A stretch of 64,000 nt of DNA from positions 53,774 through 117,773 of the forward strand of contig CAXBMQ010000014.1 of NCBI GenBank assembly GCA_963977005.1, written 5' to 3'. A program made the position numbers and the translations under genes. Below the pieces are notes generated by a model. It made no database searches and was not told where the DNA came from. It was given only the letters and a program-made list of their open reading frames with translations. Positions 50,702 to 59,204 of this stretch are shown here, piece after piece. This stretch comes from CAXBCP01 sp963977005. GTDB taxonomy: Bacteria > Pseudomonadota > Alphaproteobacteria > MPNO01 > UBA830. Positions within the stretch are counted from its first letter, which is position 1. Each line of letters opens with the position of its first letter.

Positions 50702-51268
50702 TCAGCCGCCGTCGCGTAGCCGTCTCGCGCGGCGCAACAGGTGATGAAGATGGCCTTCGGAAATGTCCATGGCGTCCAGCCGGGCGACGGTATTGGCAAG
50801 ATAATCGATATTGGGGCCGCGTTGCCCGGCGCAGGTCGCGATGCGCCGCGCCGTTTCGTCGAAATCCAGACGGCCGGCAAAGATCCGGTCCTTGCGGTTG
50901 ACGACAAGCGTGTAGCCCTGAACGCTGCGGTCCGGCAGCGCCAGGCGCACCGGGCGGCAGATATAGATCGGGTCGTCATTCATCTCGCGCGCTTCGATCT
51001 CGCGGATGGCGGTCTCGCGGGAAGCCTCGTCGATGTACAGCGCGATACCTGTACAGGACCCGCCCCGGTCCAGCCCCAGCGAAAGACCCGGGTTTTCCGG
51101 CGTGCCGCGATAGGTTTCGGAATTGACGCAGAACGAGCGGTGATAGCCATACAGCCGCGCCGGCCGGGTATCGGCGGGATCGAACGGCGGGTCCCACATC
51201 AGCGACCCGTAGGCAAAGAACCAGAATCCCCCCGGCTGTTCGATATTCAGGCGGTTGAGACCGGTCAT
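50702..51268 (-). CDS. ChaC-type gamma-glutamylcyclotransferase
   Basis: A 188-residue enzyme releasing 5-oxoproline from gamma-glutamyl peptides or glutathione. FFAYGSLMWDPPFD near residue 17 is the diagnostic substrate loop (YGSLMW); RSFCVNSETYRGTPENPGL and CTGIALYIDEASRE follow, and REMNDDPIYICR carries the conserved acidic residue. The start overlaps the upstream EamA gene as ATGA. Likely a glutathione turnover enzyme of the ChaC1/2 kind. Confidence 0.9.
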   Translation of the reverse strand: MTGLNRLNIEQPGGFWFFAYGSLMWDPPFDPADTRPARLYGYHRSFCVNSETYRGTPENPGLSLGLDRGGSCTGIALYIDEASRETAIREIEAREMNDDPIYICRPVRLALPDRSVQGYTLVVNRKDRIFAGRLDFDETARRIATCAGQRGPNIDYLANTVARLDAMDISEGHLHHLLRRARRLRDGG

Positions 51269-52149
51269 GTCGCGGAGACCGAACGGCGGGTTATCAGGAA
51301 GACCCCCGCAACGGCGACGACGAACCCGCCAAGCGCGACCAGGCCCATCGTCTCGCCGTAGGTGATCCAGCCCAGGAACACGGCGGTGGGCGGGGTCAGA
51401 TAGAACAGGCCCGACACACGCGATGCCTCGCCGTGGCGCAGCATCAGGTAAAGCAGGTTGGTCGCGCCGATGGTGAGGATGAAGACGAGCCAGATCCAGG
51501 TGAATATCAGCTCGGCGCTCCACACGATCTCGCCGGTCTCTATCGCCATGGCGATACAGAAGTTGCAGATCCCGGCGGCGGTCTGCTGAACGATCATCAC
51601 CACCCGCAAATCCGAATTGGCGCAGAATTTTTTCTGATACAGCGAACCGAAGGTGATGAAAATCGGTGTCAGCCCGGCAAAGACAAATCCGGTCGTGGTC
51701 GCGGTGCCGAGACCCATGCGTTCGGACAGGACAATAAACAGCCCGACGAAGCCGAGCGCGAATCCCGCCCATTGCACGCGGTTGACCCGTTCGCCCAGCG
51801 CGAACCCGACCACGGCGGCGGTCAGCAAGGGCTGCATGCCGGCAACCAGCGCGGCGACGCCCTGGCTGACATTGCCGTCGAGCGCCATGAACATGGATCC
51901 CAGGTAGAGGCACTGCAACGAAACGCCGACGACGGCGATATGTCCCATCTCTTTCCAGCCGGGCCACGGCAAACGGACGAACAGCGCATAGGTTCCGACA
52001 AGGGCGATCACGATCGCGGAGCGCACCCAGAGCAGCGTGAACGGTTCGGTGTATTCAAGTCCCAGCCGGGTAATCGGAAAGCCGGACGCCCAGCTCAGGA
52101 TGAACAGAAACGGCATCGCCCGGACGAACATCGATTTGCCGTCGGTCAT
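51265..52149 (-). CDS. EamA/DMT family permease (paralogue A)
   Basis: A 294-residue ten-helix drug/metabolite transporter. Two EamA repeats are visible: FILSWASGFPITRLGLEYTE to LGFVGLFIVLSER, and GLTPIFITFGSLYQKKFC to GGFVVAVAGVFLI. PPTAVFLGWITYGETMG is the second-repeat loop. Export or uptake of amino acids or other metabolites is typical. Overlaps both neighbours by four bases. Confidence 0.9.
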   Translation of the reverse strand: MTDGKSMFVRAMPFLFILSWASGFPITRLGLEYTEPFTLLWVRSAIVIALVGTYALFVRLPWPGWKEMGHIAVVGVSLQCLYLGSMFMALDGNVSQGVAALVAGMQPLLTAAVVGFALGERVNRVQWAGFALGFVGLFIVLSERMGLGTATTTGFVFAGLTPIFITFGSLYQKKFCANSDLRVVMIVQQTAAGICNFCIAMAIETGEIVWSAELIFTWIWLVFILTIGATNLLYLMLRHGEASRVSGLFYLTPPTAVFLGWITYGETMGLVALGGFVVAVAGVFLITRRSVSAT

Positions 52150-53042
52150 CTGCTTCTCACGGCCATGGCGACACCGGCCATGACCACCAGCATGCCGGCA
52201 ATGGCGAGCCACGACATGATTTCGTTGAACATGGCCCAGCCCATCAGCGCGGTCGTCGGCGGGCTCAGGTAGATCAGGCTTGTGACCCGCGTGGCGGCAC
52301 CGCGCTGGATCAGCCAGTAGAACAGGCAGCTCGCGATAACCGACAGGCCCACCGCGGACCACAGGACCGCAAAAACGAAGTCCGCCGTCCACTTGATCTG
52401 CATGGTCTCGAAGGTCGCGGCGAGGCCCAGCATGACAATGCAGGAAACGACGGTCTGCAGGGCAACGCCGGTACGGATATCGAAGCTGCCGCAGTATTTT
52501 TTCTGATACAGCGTGCCCAGCGTGATGCCGACAAGCGCGGCGAGCAGCGCACCCATGCCCCAGAGTGTATCCGTCGGCGATGCCACGCGGTCCCAGACAA
52601 CAAGGGCCAGCCCGACAAACCCCAGTACCAGCCCGATCCAGTTGTTCCGGCTGATGCGTTCGCGCAGGACGAAACCCGCAAGAACGCCCGTCAGCAACGG
52701 TTGCAGCCCGACGACAATGGCCGTCACGCCGGTCGAGACGCCGAGCCAAAGGCCGTAATACACACCCGAGAGGTAAAAGACCTGGATGCCGATACCGGCG
52801 ATCATGATATGCATCGCCTTCCGGGGCGAGCCTGGCCAGGACGCTTTCAGGATAAAGCAGGCCGGCACCATGATGACCGTCGCAACGACAAACCTGGCGG
52901 CCATCAGCGTAAACGGCTCGGCATAGGGCAGGCCGTACTTCGCGGCGACGAATCCGCTTGCCCAGAAGAAAATGAACAATGCCGATACGACCGCCAGCAC
53001 GGTCCGGGAAATCTGGGGTTGCGCAGGTGCGTGGTCGGTCAT
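52146..53042 (-). CDS. EamA/DMT family permease (paralogue B)
   Basis: A 298-residue ten-helix permease with the same motif order as its neighbour: FIFFWASGFVAAKYGLPYAE, LGFVGLALVVWDR, GITLGTLYQKKYCGSFDIRT and SPPTTALMGWAMFNEIMSW. The matching LYQKK loops and position-for-position layout point to tandem duplication. EamA transporters usually act as monomers or homodimers, but tandem pairs can form heterodimers. First gene of a permease, permease, chaC run. Confidence 0.9.
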   Translation of the reverse strand: MTDHAPAQPQISRTVLAVVSALFIFFWASGFVAAKYGLPYAEPFTLMAARFVVATVIMVPACFILKASWPGSPRKAMHIMIAGIGIQVFYLSGVYYGLWLGVSTGVTAIVVGLQPLLTGVLAGFVLRERISRNNWIGLVLGFVGLALVVWDRVASPTDTLWGMGALLAALVGITLGTLYQKKYCGSFDIRTGVALQTVVSCIVMLGLAATFETMQIKWTADFVFAVLWSAVGLSVIASCLFYWLIQRGAATRVTSLIYLSPPTTALMGWAMFNEIMSWLAIAGMLVVMAGVAMAVRSR

Positions 53043-53192
53043 TGCGGGGTCTGAAGCTGTGATACTGAAATCGGCAGGTGAACGGTTTCCGCAGCCGTAC
53101 AGCCGGGAACCGGATTTTCCGACACTGTGACCATTTTGAGGCGTTGGTGCCAGTGGATCGATTTAAATCCGTGAGCCCGCTATATCATTGCC

Positions 53193-54239
53193 ATGTCGTT
53201 ACGGCCAACCCGGATTGTAATTGTGCTCGTGGGCGCGCTGCTTGTCGCTGCCGGTGCCTATACCGCCTATTGGTACAGTGCTGCTGCCGAATTGCGGGCG
53301 GGAATCGCGCGCTGGGCGGAAGATCGCCGCGATGCCGGCTGGCGGGTCGACCTGGGCGATCCCGACATCGCCGGGTTTCCGCTTCGGCTCGAGGCGCTTT
53401 TTCAGACACCGCGTATATCCGGGCCGGATGCCCGGTGGCGATGGGTCGCCCCGAATATCCGGGCGGTCGCGTCCCCCTGGCGCCCGCAGAAAATTTTCGT
53501 CTCGGCCCCGGGGATCCATGTGGTCACGACCCGCGCCGGAGATGTCTGGACAGAACTGGGGCGGGCCGAGGCCGATATCGTGGTCGATGGCGCGCGGATG
53601 AAAAGCGTTGTCGCGCGCACCGCGGACGTCGGGCTCAGGCTTCCCGGGGGAGAGGAAATCCGGGCGGATTCCGCCATCATGCGCGTTCTCGGTTCGGCCC
53701 CGGCCGCGCCGTCGTTAGATCCTGGTACCGGTGCGGCGCGCCCCGATTCCGCCGATAAAGGTATCGGTGTCGCCCTTGATATTCGGCAGGTTCTGCTGCC
53801 GGACCGGTGGCGCCCTGCCCTCGGGCGGACGATCGGCAAGGTTGCGCTCGATGCCGTGATTCTCGGCGATATCGTGCCCGAAGGGCCGCTCGAACAGGTG
53901 CTGACGGGATGGCGGGACGGTGGCGGCACGATAGAGGTTGCCGCGCTGGCGCTCGACTGGGGTGTTCTGCGGTTGCGGACCAACGGCACCTTTGCGCTGG
54001 ATGACGAACTTCAGCCCGAGGGCGCCGTGGTGGCCGATATCCGGGGGGTGGATGCTACGATGGAGCGCCTGCTTGCCGCCGGGGTCATCGATTCCCGGAC
54101 GGCCTTTGCGGCGCGGATCGCCAACGGGGTGCTTTCGTTCGGCGGCGGCGCGGCCCGGTTGCCGTTAAGCCTGCAGAAACAGCGCCTCTATATCGGCCCG
54201 GCGCCGATCCTGCGGGTCAAAACGGTCAGGTGGAACTAG
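53193..54239 (+). CDS. DUF2125 family membrane-anchored protein
   Basis: A 348-residue protein with an N-terminal anchor (IVIVLVGALLVAAGAYTAYW) and an extracytoplasmic beta-rich body typical of DUF2125: GWRVDLGDPDIAGFPLRLEA near residue 50, a SPWRPQKIFVSAPG segment, a middle IEVAALALDWGVLRLRTNGT and a closing LPLSLQKQRLYIGPAPIL. DUF2125 proteins are alphaproteobacterial; function unknown, perhaps lipid transfer or envelope maintenance. Its 3' end overlaps the convergent tyrA end by 14 bases. Confidence 0.85.
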   Translation: MSLRPTRIVIVLVGALLVAAGAYTAYWYSAAAELRAGIARWAEDRRDAGWRVDLGDPDIAGFPLRLEALFQTPRISGPDARWRWVAPNIRAVASPWRPQKIFVSAPGIHVVTTRAGDVWTELGRAEADIVVDGARMKSVVARTADVGLRLPGGEEIRADSAIMRVLGSAPAAPSLDPGTGAARPDSADKGIGVALDIRQVLLPDRWRPALGRTIGKVALDAVILGDIVPEGPLEQVLTGWRDGGGTIEVAALALDWGVLRLRTNGTFALDDELQPEGAVVADIRGVDATMERLLAAGVIDSRTAFAARIANGVLSFGGGAARLPLSLQKQRLYIGPAPILRVKTVRWN

Positions 54240-55149
54240 GCGGATCGTCTTCGGGGGACGGCGGGATATGCTGCCCGGCTTCCACGACACCGCGGCGGAT
54301 TTCACGGGTCCGGCGAAACAGCGCTTCGAGGGTATCGCCGTCCCCGACGCGTATCGCGCGTTGCAGTCCCGCAAGGTCTTCCGACAGACGCCCCAGCATT
54401 TCGAGCACCGCATCGCGGTTCGCGATGAAAATATCGCGCCACATTACGGGATCCGACGCGGCAATCCGCGTGAAGTCCCGGAAGCCCGACGCCGAGTATT
54501 TCACGACTTCGGATTTGATGTGGTCTTCGAGGTCGGTTGCGGTGCCGACGATCGTGTAGGCGATCAGATGCGGCAGGTGCGACGTGATCGCAAGCACCTG
54601 GTCGTGGTGTTCGGGTTCGAGGTAATCGATATTGCTGCCGGCGCGTTTCCAGAGCTCGGCGACCTTGTCGATGGCGCCCTGATCGGTCCCCGGCGGCGGG
54701 GTGATCAGGAACCAGCGCCCTTCGAACAGGGTGTCGAAGCCGGATTCGGGCCCCGAATTCTCCGTCCCTGCGATGGGATGGCCCGGCACGAAATGCGTCC
54801 CTTCGGGCAGGTGCGGCATCACGGCCTTGACGGCGGATGCCTTGACCGAGCCCACGTCGGTCACGATTGCCCCGGTTTTGAGCGATGGCGCAATGGCCTC
54901 GGCTATGGCGCCATAGGTGGACACGGGCGTGCAGATCATCACCAGATCGGCGTCCTGCGCGGCAACCGCCGGATCCTTGGTAACCTCGTCGGCGAGACCC
55001 AGTTCCAGCACCGTGTCCAGGGTTTTGTCGGAGCGCGCACAGGCGACGATCGAGCCCGCCAGGCCGTCGCGGCGCATGACCCGCGCAATGGACGAACCGA
55101 TCAGGCCTATTCCGATGAAGGCGACTTTGTCGAAAAGCGGGGTATTCAT
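54226..55149 (-). CDS. tyrA: Prephenate/arogenate dehydrogenase
   Basis: A 307-residue NAD(P)-dependent dehydrogenase of tyrosine synthesis. The nucleotide site is AFIGIGLIGSSIARVMR (9-25), the conserved catalytic histidine and acid lie in FVPGHPIAGTENSGPESGF near residue 120, and LEPEHHDQVLAITSHLPHL near 195 is the second family block. It stands third in a chorismate mutase-hisC-tyrA unit with an ATGA overlap to hisC, which suggests that HisC also transaminates aromatic keto acids here. Confidence 0.94.
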   Translation of the reverse strand: MNTPLFDKVAFIGIGLIGSSIARVMRRDGLAGSIVACARSDKTLDTVLELGLADEVTKDPAVAAQDADLVMICTPVSTYGAIAEAIAPSLKTGAIVTDVGSVKASAVKAVMPHLPEGTHFVPGHPIAGTENSGPESGFDTLFEGRWFLITPPPGTDQGAIDKVAELWKRAGSNIDYLEPEHHDQVLAITSHLPHLIAYTIVGTATDLEDHIKSEVVKYSASGFRDFTRIAASDPVMWRDIFIANRDAVLEMLGRLSEDLAGLQRAIRVGDGDTLEALFRRTREIRRGVVEAGQHIPPSPEDDPPSST

Positions 55150-56240
55150 TTCCGGGCCATGAACTCGCCGATTGCATCGGCGACCGCCCGCATTTCTTCC
55201 TCGACGCCGACGGTGATACGCACGCCGTCCGGGATGCCGGCGCTGGCGGTGCTGCGCGGTATGATCCCGCGCGATGCCAGGAAATCCATTGCGGATACAG
55301 AATCGTGCACGCCGTCTTCGGGGAACCGGGCGAGCACGAAATTCCCGAAACTCGGTACCACGGCCAGACCGCATTCCTCCAGCCGTTCGGCCAGCCAGGG
55401 AAGCCACGCGGTATTGTGGTCGCGCGACCGTGTCAGGAACTCGACATCGTTCAGCGCGGCGATGCCGGCAGCCTGCGCGGCGCTGGTCACGTTGAAGGGC
55501 GGCCGGATACGGTTCAGGACGTCGGCAATGACCGGTGGACAATAAGCCCAGCCAAGCCGGACGGCGCCCAGCGCATAAATCTTCGAAAAGGTTCGCGTCA
55601 TAACGACATTTTCGCCGGCGTCGACCAGTTCGATCCCTGCGGTGTAATCGTTCCGCGTGACGTATTCGGCGTAGGCCGCGTCGATGATCAGCAGGATATC
55701 GTCGCGCAGGCCCTGGCGCAGCGCGGTCACCTCGTCTTTTGTGAGCATCGTGCCCGTGGGGTTGTTCGGATTGGCGAGATAGACGATCCGCGTCTGCGCG
55801 GTGACCCGGTCGAGCAGCGAGTCCACGGTCACGGTGTAATCTGTCTCCGGCGCCTTGACCGGTGTCGCCCCCACCCCGAGCGCGAACAGCGGATACATCG
55901 TAAAGGCGTGCTCGCCAAACAGAACCTCGTCTCCCGGTCCGGCATAGGCTCGTGCCAGCAGGCCGAGCACCTCGTCCGATCCCGCACCGCACACGATCCG
56001 TTCGGGATCGAGACCGTGCAGCGCGCCGATCGCGGCACGCAGGTCGACTGACCCACCGTCCGGGTAGCGATGCAGGGTATCGGCCATATCGCGATAGGCC
56101 TCGACCGCCCTGGGGCTTGGCCCCAGCGCGCCCTCGTTCGACGACAGCTTGATGATCCGCTCAACGCCCTTCACCTTCGACGCGCCCGGTACGTAAGGCG
56201 CGATATCGAGAATGCCCGGGCGCGGCGTCAGCGAGCCCAT
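55146..56240 (-). CDS. hisC: Histidinol-phosphate/aromatic aminotransferase
   Basis: A 364-residue class II PLP transaminase. LSSNEGALGPSPRAVEAYRD near residue 31, GAGSDEVLGLLARAY, YLANPNNPTGTMLTKDEV and the PLP-lysine segment TRTFSKIYALGAVRLGWAY are complete; the arginine binding the substrate carboxylate is in VRITVG near the end. Flanked by aromatic amino acid genes, so it probably serves both histidine synthesis and aromatic amino acid transamination. Confidence 0.93.
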   Translation of the reverse strand: MGSLTPRPGILDIAPYVPGASKVKGVERIIKLSSNEGALGPSPRAVEAYRDMADTLHRYPDGGSVDLRAAIGALHGLDPERIVCGAGSDEVLGLLARAYAGPGDEVLFGEHAFTMYPLFALGVGATPVKAPETDYTVTVDSLLDRVTAQTRIVYLANPNNPTGTMLTKDEVTALRQGLRDDILLIIDAAYAEYVTRNDYTAGIELVDAGENVVMTRTFSKIYALGAVRLGWAYCPPVIADVLNRIRPPFNVTSAAQAAGIAALNDVEFLTRSRDHNTAWLPWLAERLEECGLAVVPSFGNFVLARFPEDGVHDSVSAMDFLASRGIIPRSTASAGIPDGVRITVGVEEEMRAVADAIGEFMARK

Positions 56241-57109
56241 CAGACGTCGCCCCGATCGGCGATATCGGCCGCGTCGAAGGGCAGGGCGTAAACGCCGATG
56301 AAATTCGCGGCTTCGACGATGCCGGTACTCGGATCGGTGAGACGCGCAATGCGCGCATCGTCCGGTCCGGCATATCCCTCGAGTTCGGCCAGGAAAACCG
56401 ACGTATTATCCGGCGGCGTGCCGCGCCCTATCAGGCGAAGCGGTTTTATGCCCGCAGCGGCGATCGCATCGTTCAGCCGGGCGCGGCTGATTTCGGGGCT
56501 GGTGCGCAGGACGAACAGGCTGCGGTCCAGGCCGCTTTCATCCGGCGGGATCGAGGCAACGCAGAGGGCGGAATCGCCATGTCCCGGCGCGCTGGGCGCA
56601 AAGGGCAGCCGGGCGCAGACGGCGGTCCCGCCACCGGACATACCGGCGAGGATCGGCCACCAGGGCGCTTCTTCGCTTTCCTCCGGGATCGGCAGAACGC
56701 CGACGGTCGCCGATCCGTCCTGTACCGCGGTCAGTACCGCGCGGGCGGACGAATAGAGGGCAAGCGGCGTTTCCGCGCCAAAGTGATCGCGCGCCATGTC
56801 CCGGCAGGTGCGGTTGTTTTCCGTCGCATAGACGGCGACGGCGAACTCTCCCTGGAGACGCACCATGGCGGAGACGATCTCGCGCCAGATCTGGACGATG
56901 GTCGTGCGCGGGAACGGGCCTTCATGACGGTCGATCAGGCGGCGCAGAATCTGCGCTTCGCGCGCCGGACGCCAGACTGGCCCGCCCTGCTTCGAATCGC
57001 GGACGGACGCGGCAATCGCCGCCCGGCGCATCAGTAAGGCATGGATATCGTCGTCGATACCGTTGATTTCCTCCCGCAATGCGGCGAGGGATGTATTGCG
57101 TTCAGACAT
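56240..57109 (-). CDS. Chorismate mutase with degenerate prephenate-dehydratase-like/ACT tail
   Basis: A 289-residue protein. Residues 5-90 form an AroQ-type chorismate mutase helical domain: R12, R28, K40 and E51 stand at the catalytic positions, with ALREEINGIDDDIHALLMRR and FPRTTIVQIWREIVSAMVRL. The remainder resembles the dehydratase and ACT parts of a PheA P-protein (CRDMARDHFG, AVLTAVQDGSATVGVLPIPE, SLFVLRTSPEISRARL, VFLAELEGYAG) but is shortened and lacks the catalytic TRF motif, so only the mutase is likely active. The ATG at 57109 is used; hisC begins at its stop (TGATG). Confidence 0.83.
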   Translation of the reverse strand: MSERNTSLAALREEINGIDDDIHALLMRRAAIAASVRDSKQGGPVWRPAREAQILRRLIDRHEGPFPRTTIVQIWREIVSAMVRLQGEFAVAVYATENNRTCRDMARDHFGAETPLALYSSARAVLTAVQDGSATVGVLPIPEESEEAPWWPILAGMSGGGTAVCARLPFAPSAPGHGDSALCVASIPPDESGLDRSLFVLRTSPEISRARLNDAIAAAGIKPLRLIGRGTPPDNTSVFLAELEGYAGPDDARIARLTDPSTGIVEAANFIGVYALPFDAADIADRGDV

Positions 57110-57231
57110 AATCCGGCCAGGTTGGAATTGGGTTTCGGAAAGCGCCCTGCGCACCTTTCAGTATCGCGAAGCACACCCTCCGAAAAGGCGCCAATATGTA
57201 GTCGGCGGAGCGGACAAATGCAAAGAAAACA

Positions 57232-57260
57232 TTGACATAGAAGGGTGCCGACCCTAGCAA
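57232..57260 (+). promoter_or_regulatory. Predicted promoter of metX
   Basis: TTGACA (57232-57237), 17 bases, TAGCAA (57255-57260). The -35 matches the consensus exactly. The predicted start near 57267 leaves a short leader to the ATG at 57284. Confidence 0.5.
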
Positions 57261-57271
57261 TCGTCACCCTT
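57241..57271. repeat. Inverted repeat spanning the metX promoter
   Basis: AAGGGTG (57241-57247) and CACCCTT (57265-57271) are exact reverse complements, and a smaller AGGGT/ACCCT pair (57242-57246, 57251-57255) lies inside. The symmetry covers the -10 region, as expected of an operator for a dimeric regulator; a leader hairpin is the other reading. Confidence 0.4.
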
Positions 57272-57283
57272 TTCCAAGGTGGA

Positions 57284-58495
57284 ATGCGGTCGGACAAGAC
57301 GATGGCTACCCGAGATATTCCAAACGCTGACGGCGCCGACACGGCGAAACTGCCGGGCTTTCAGGTCGAGCTTGCGCGTGATACGCCCATGCGTCTCGAT
57401 TCCGGGGAAACGATCGGCCCGTTTACCATGGCCTATACGACCTGCGGGACGCTTAACGCCGACAAATCGAATGCCATCCTGGTGTGCCACGCGCTGACCG
57501 GCGATCAATACGTGCTGGATGCCCATCCGCTCACCGGCAAGCCGGGGTGGTGGGAATCGATGGTCGGGCCCGGCAAGCCTATCGATACCGACCGCTATTT
57601 CATTCTATGCGTGAACGTCCTCGGCGGTTGCATGGGATCGACCGGCCCGCGCGATATCAATCCGGCGACAGGCACGCCGTGGGGACTCGATTTCCCGGTC
57701 ATCACGATCGGCGATATGGTCCGGGCGCAGGCGTTGCTGCTGGATCATCTTGGCATCGACAAACTGTTCTGTGCCGTCGGCGGCTCGATGGGCGCGATGC
57801 AAGTGCTCGAATGGGCGGCGAAGTTTCCGGACCGCGTGTTTTCGGTCGTGCCGATTGCCGGTGCGGCGCGTCATTCCGCGCAGAATATCGCCTTTCACGA
57901 AGTCGGGCGCCAGGCGATCATGGCCGACCCGGACTGGCGCAAGGGCAACTACCTCAAAGAGGGTGCTAACCCGAAGGGGGGGCTGTCGGTCGCGCGCATG
58001 GCGGCGCATATTACCTATCTGTCGGAAACGGCGCTTCACCGGAAATTCGGGCGCAAGCTGCAGGCGCGCGACGCGGTCAGCTTCGGGTTCGATGCCGATT
58101 TTCAGGTCGAAAGCTACCTTCGGCACCAGGGCAGCACGTTCGTCGAACGCTTCGATGCGAATTCGTATCTCTATATCACCCGAGCGATGGACTATTTCGA
58201 TCTCGCGGCGGAGCATGACGGCAGTCTCGCCGCCGCGTTCGAGGCGACCAGTGTGCGGTTCTGCATTATTTCCTTTACCAGCGACTGGCTGTTCCCGACC
58301 GAGGAAAGCCGGGAGGTCGTGCGCGCCCTCAACGCGGTGGCTGCAAATGTCAGCTTTGTCGAGATAGAGACCGACAAGGGCCATGACGCGTTCTTGCTCG
58401 ATGAACCGGAATTCTACCAGACGGTATCCGGGTTTATAGAAGGCGCCGCCGAGCATCGCGGGCTTGGCGCAAATCGCGGGCCGGTCGCCGGATGA
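57284..58495 (+). CDS. metX: Homoserine O-acyltransferase
   Basis: An alpha/beta-hydrolase-fold acyltransferase of 403 residues that activates homoserine in methionine synthesis. LVCHALTGDQYVL, NVLGGCMGSTGP and the nucleophile elbow VGGSMGAMQVLEWA (serine near 168) are MetX hallmarks; DKGHDAFLLDE supplies the histidine. Bacterial MetX proteins use either acetyl- or succinyl-CoA, and metZ in this window prefers succinylhomoserine in relatives, so the donor is uncertain. AAGGTGG precedes the ATG at 57284; 57302 is an alternative start. The metW start overlaps its end by ATGA. Confidence 0.93.
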   Translation: MRSDKTMATRDIPNADGADTAKLPGFQVELARDTPMRLDSGETIGPFTMAYTTCGTLNADKSNAILVCHALTGDQYVLDAHPLTGKPGWWESMVGPGKPIDTDRYFILCVNVLGGCMGSTGPRDINPATGTPWGLDFPVITIGDMVRAQALLLDHLGIDKLFCAVGGSMGAMQVLEWAAKFPDRVFSVVPIAGAARHSAQNIAFHEVGRQAIMADPDWRKGNYLKEGANPKGGLSVARMAAHITYLSETALHRKFGRKLQARDAVSFGFDADFQVESYLRHQGSTFVERFDANSYLYITRAMDYFDLAAEHDGSLAAAFEATSVRFCIISFTSDWLFPTEESREVVRALNAVAANVSFVEIETDKGHDAFLLDEPEFYQTVSGFIEGAAEHRGLGANRGPVAG

Positions 58496-59157
58496 GCGCG
58501 GATGGAGGAAGCATAAGCGGCGGCAGTGTATCCGCACAACGTGGCGGGCATGACCTGAAACGGCGCGATCTCGAGATAATTTCGGGGATGATCGGCGACG
58601 GCAGCCGGGCGCTGGATATCGGCTGCGGCGACGGCGCCCTGCTCGATTACCTGGTGCACCGGAAGAACGTCGACGGGCGCGGCATCGAACTCAGCCAGGC
58701 AGGCGTGAATTCCTGCGTTGCCCACGGGCTGTCGGTCATCCAGGGCGATGCCGATACCGATCTTGCATATTACCCGGACGGTGCATTCGACTATGTCGTG
58801 CTGACCCGCACGCTCCAGGCGACGCGCAACCCGAAAGACGTGGTGTCCCAGCTTGTTCGTATCGGGCGTTTTGCGATCGTTTCCTTCACCAATTTCGGCC
58901 ATTGGCGCGTAAGGCTGCGATTGCTGACCGAAGGGCGCATGCCGGTTGTCGGCGAGGACGGGTATGCCTGGCACGACACGCCGAACATCCATCTCTGCAC
59001 CATTCGCGATTTTTCCCTGATGTGCGAAGACCTCGGGTTGACGGTGCAGCGGGCGATCTCGCTCTCGCGGTCAGGGGCCGAGCGCGAACTCAAATCCACG
59101 AGCGTGGCCGCCAATCTTCGCGGCGAAGAAGCCATCTTCCTGCTGACCCGGGAATAG
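58492..59157 (+). CDS. metW: Methionine biosynthesis protein MetW
   Basis: A 221-residue methyltransferase-fold protein that pairs with MetX in many proteobacteria. RALDIGCGDGALLDYLV is motif I; SQAGVNSCVAHGLSVIQGDA and NFGHWRVRLRLLTEGRMPV, GYAWHDTPNIHLCTIRDF are diagnostic of MetW. It is required for MetX activity in some species, probably as a complex. Coupled to metX by an ATGA overlap. Confidence 0.94.
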   Translation: MSADGGSISGGSVSAQRGGHDLKRRDLEIISGMIGDGSRALDIGCGDGALLDYLVHRKNVDGRGIELSQAGVNSCVAHGLSVIQGDADTDLAYYPDGAFDYVVLTRTLQATRNPKDVVSQLVRIGRFAIVSFTNFGHWRVRLRLLTEGRMPVVGEDGYAWHDTPNIHLCTIRDFSLMCEDLGLTVQRAISLSRSGAERELKSTSVAANLRGEEAIFLLTRE

Positions 59158-59204
59158 CCGGAAAAAAGTCTCGGTAGGTGCCGTGATGCGGGTCGTCGCG
59201 ATCT

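Noticed and set aside
57110..57283. SAM-II element before metX
   Set aside because: No P1 pairing and no GCTAAAA core are present.
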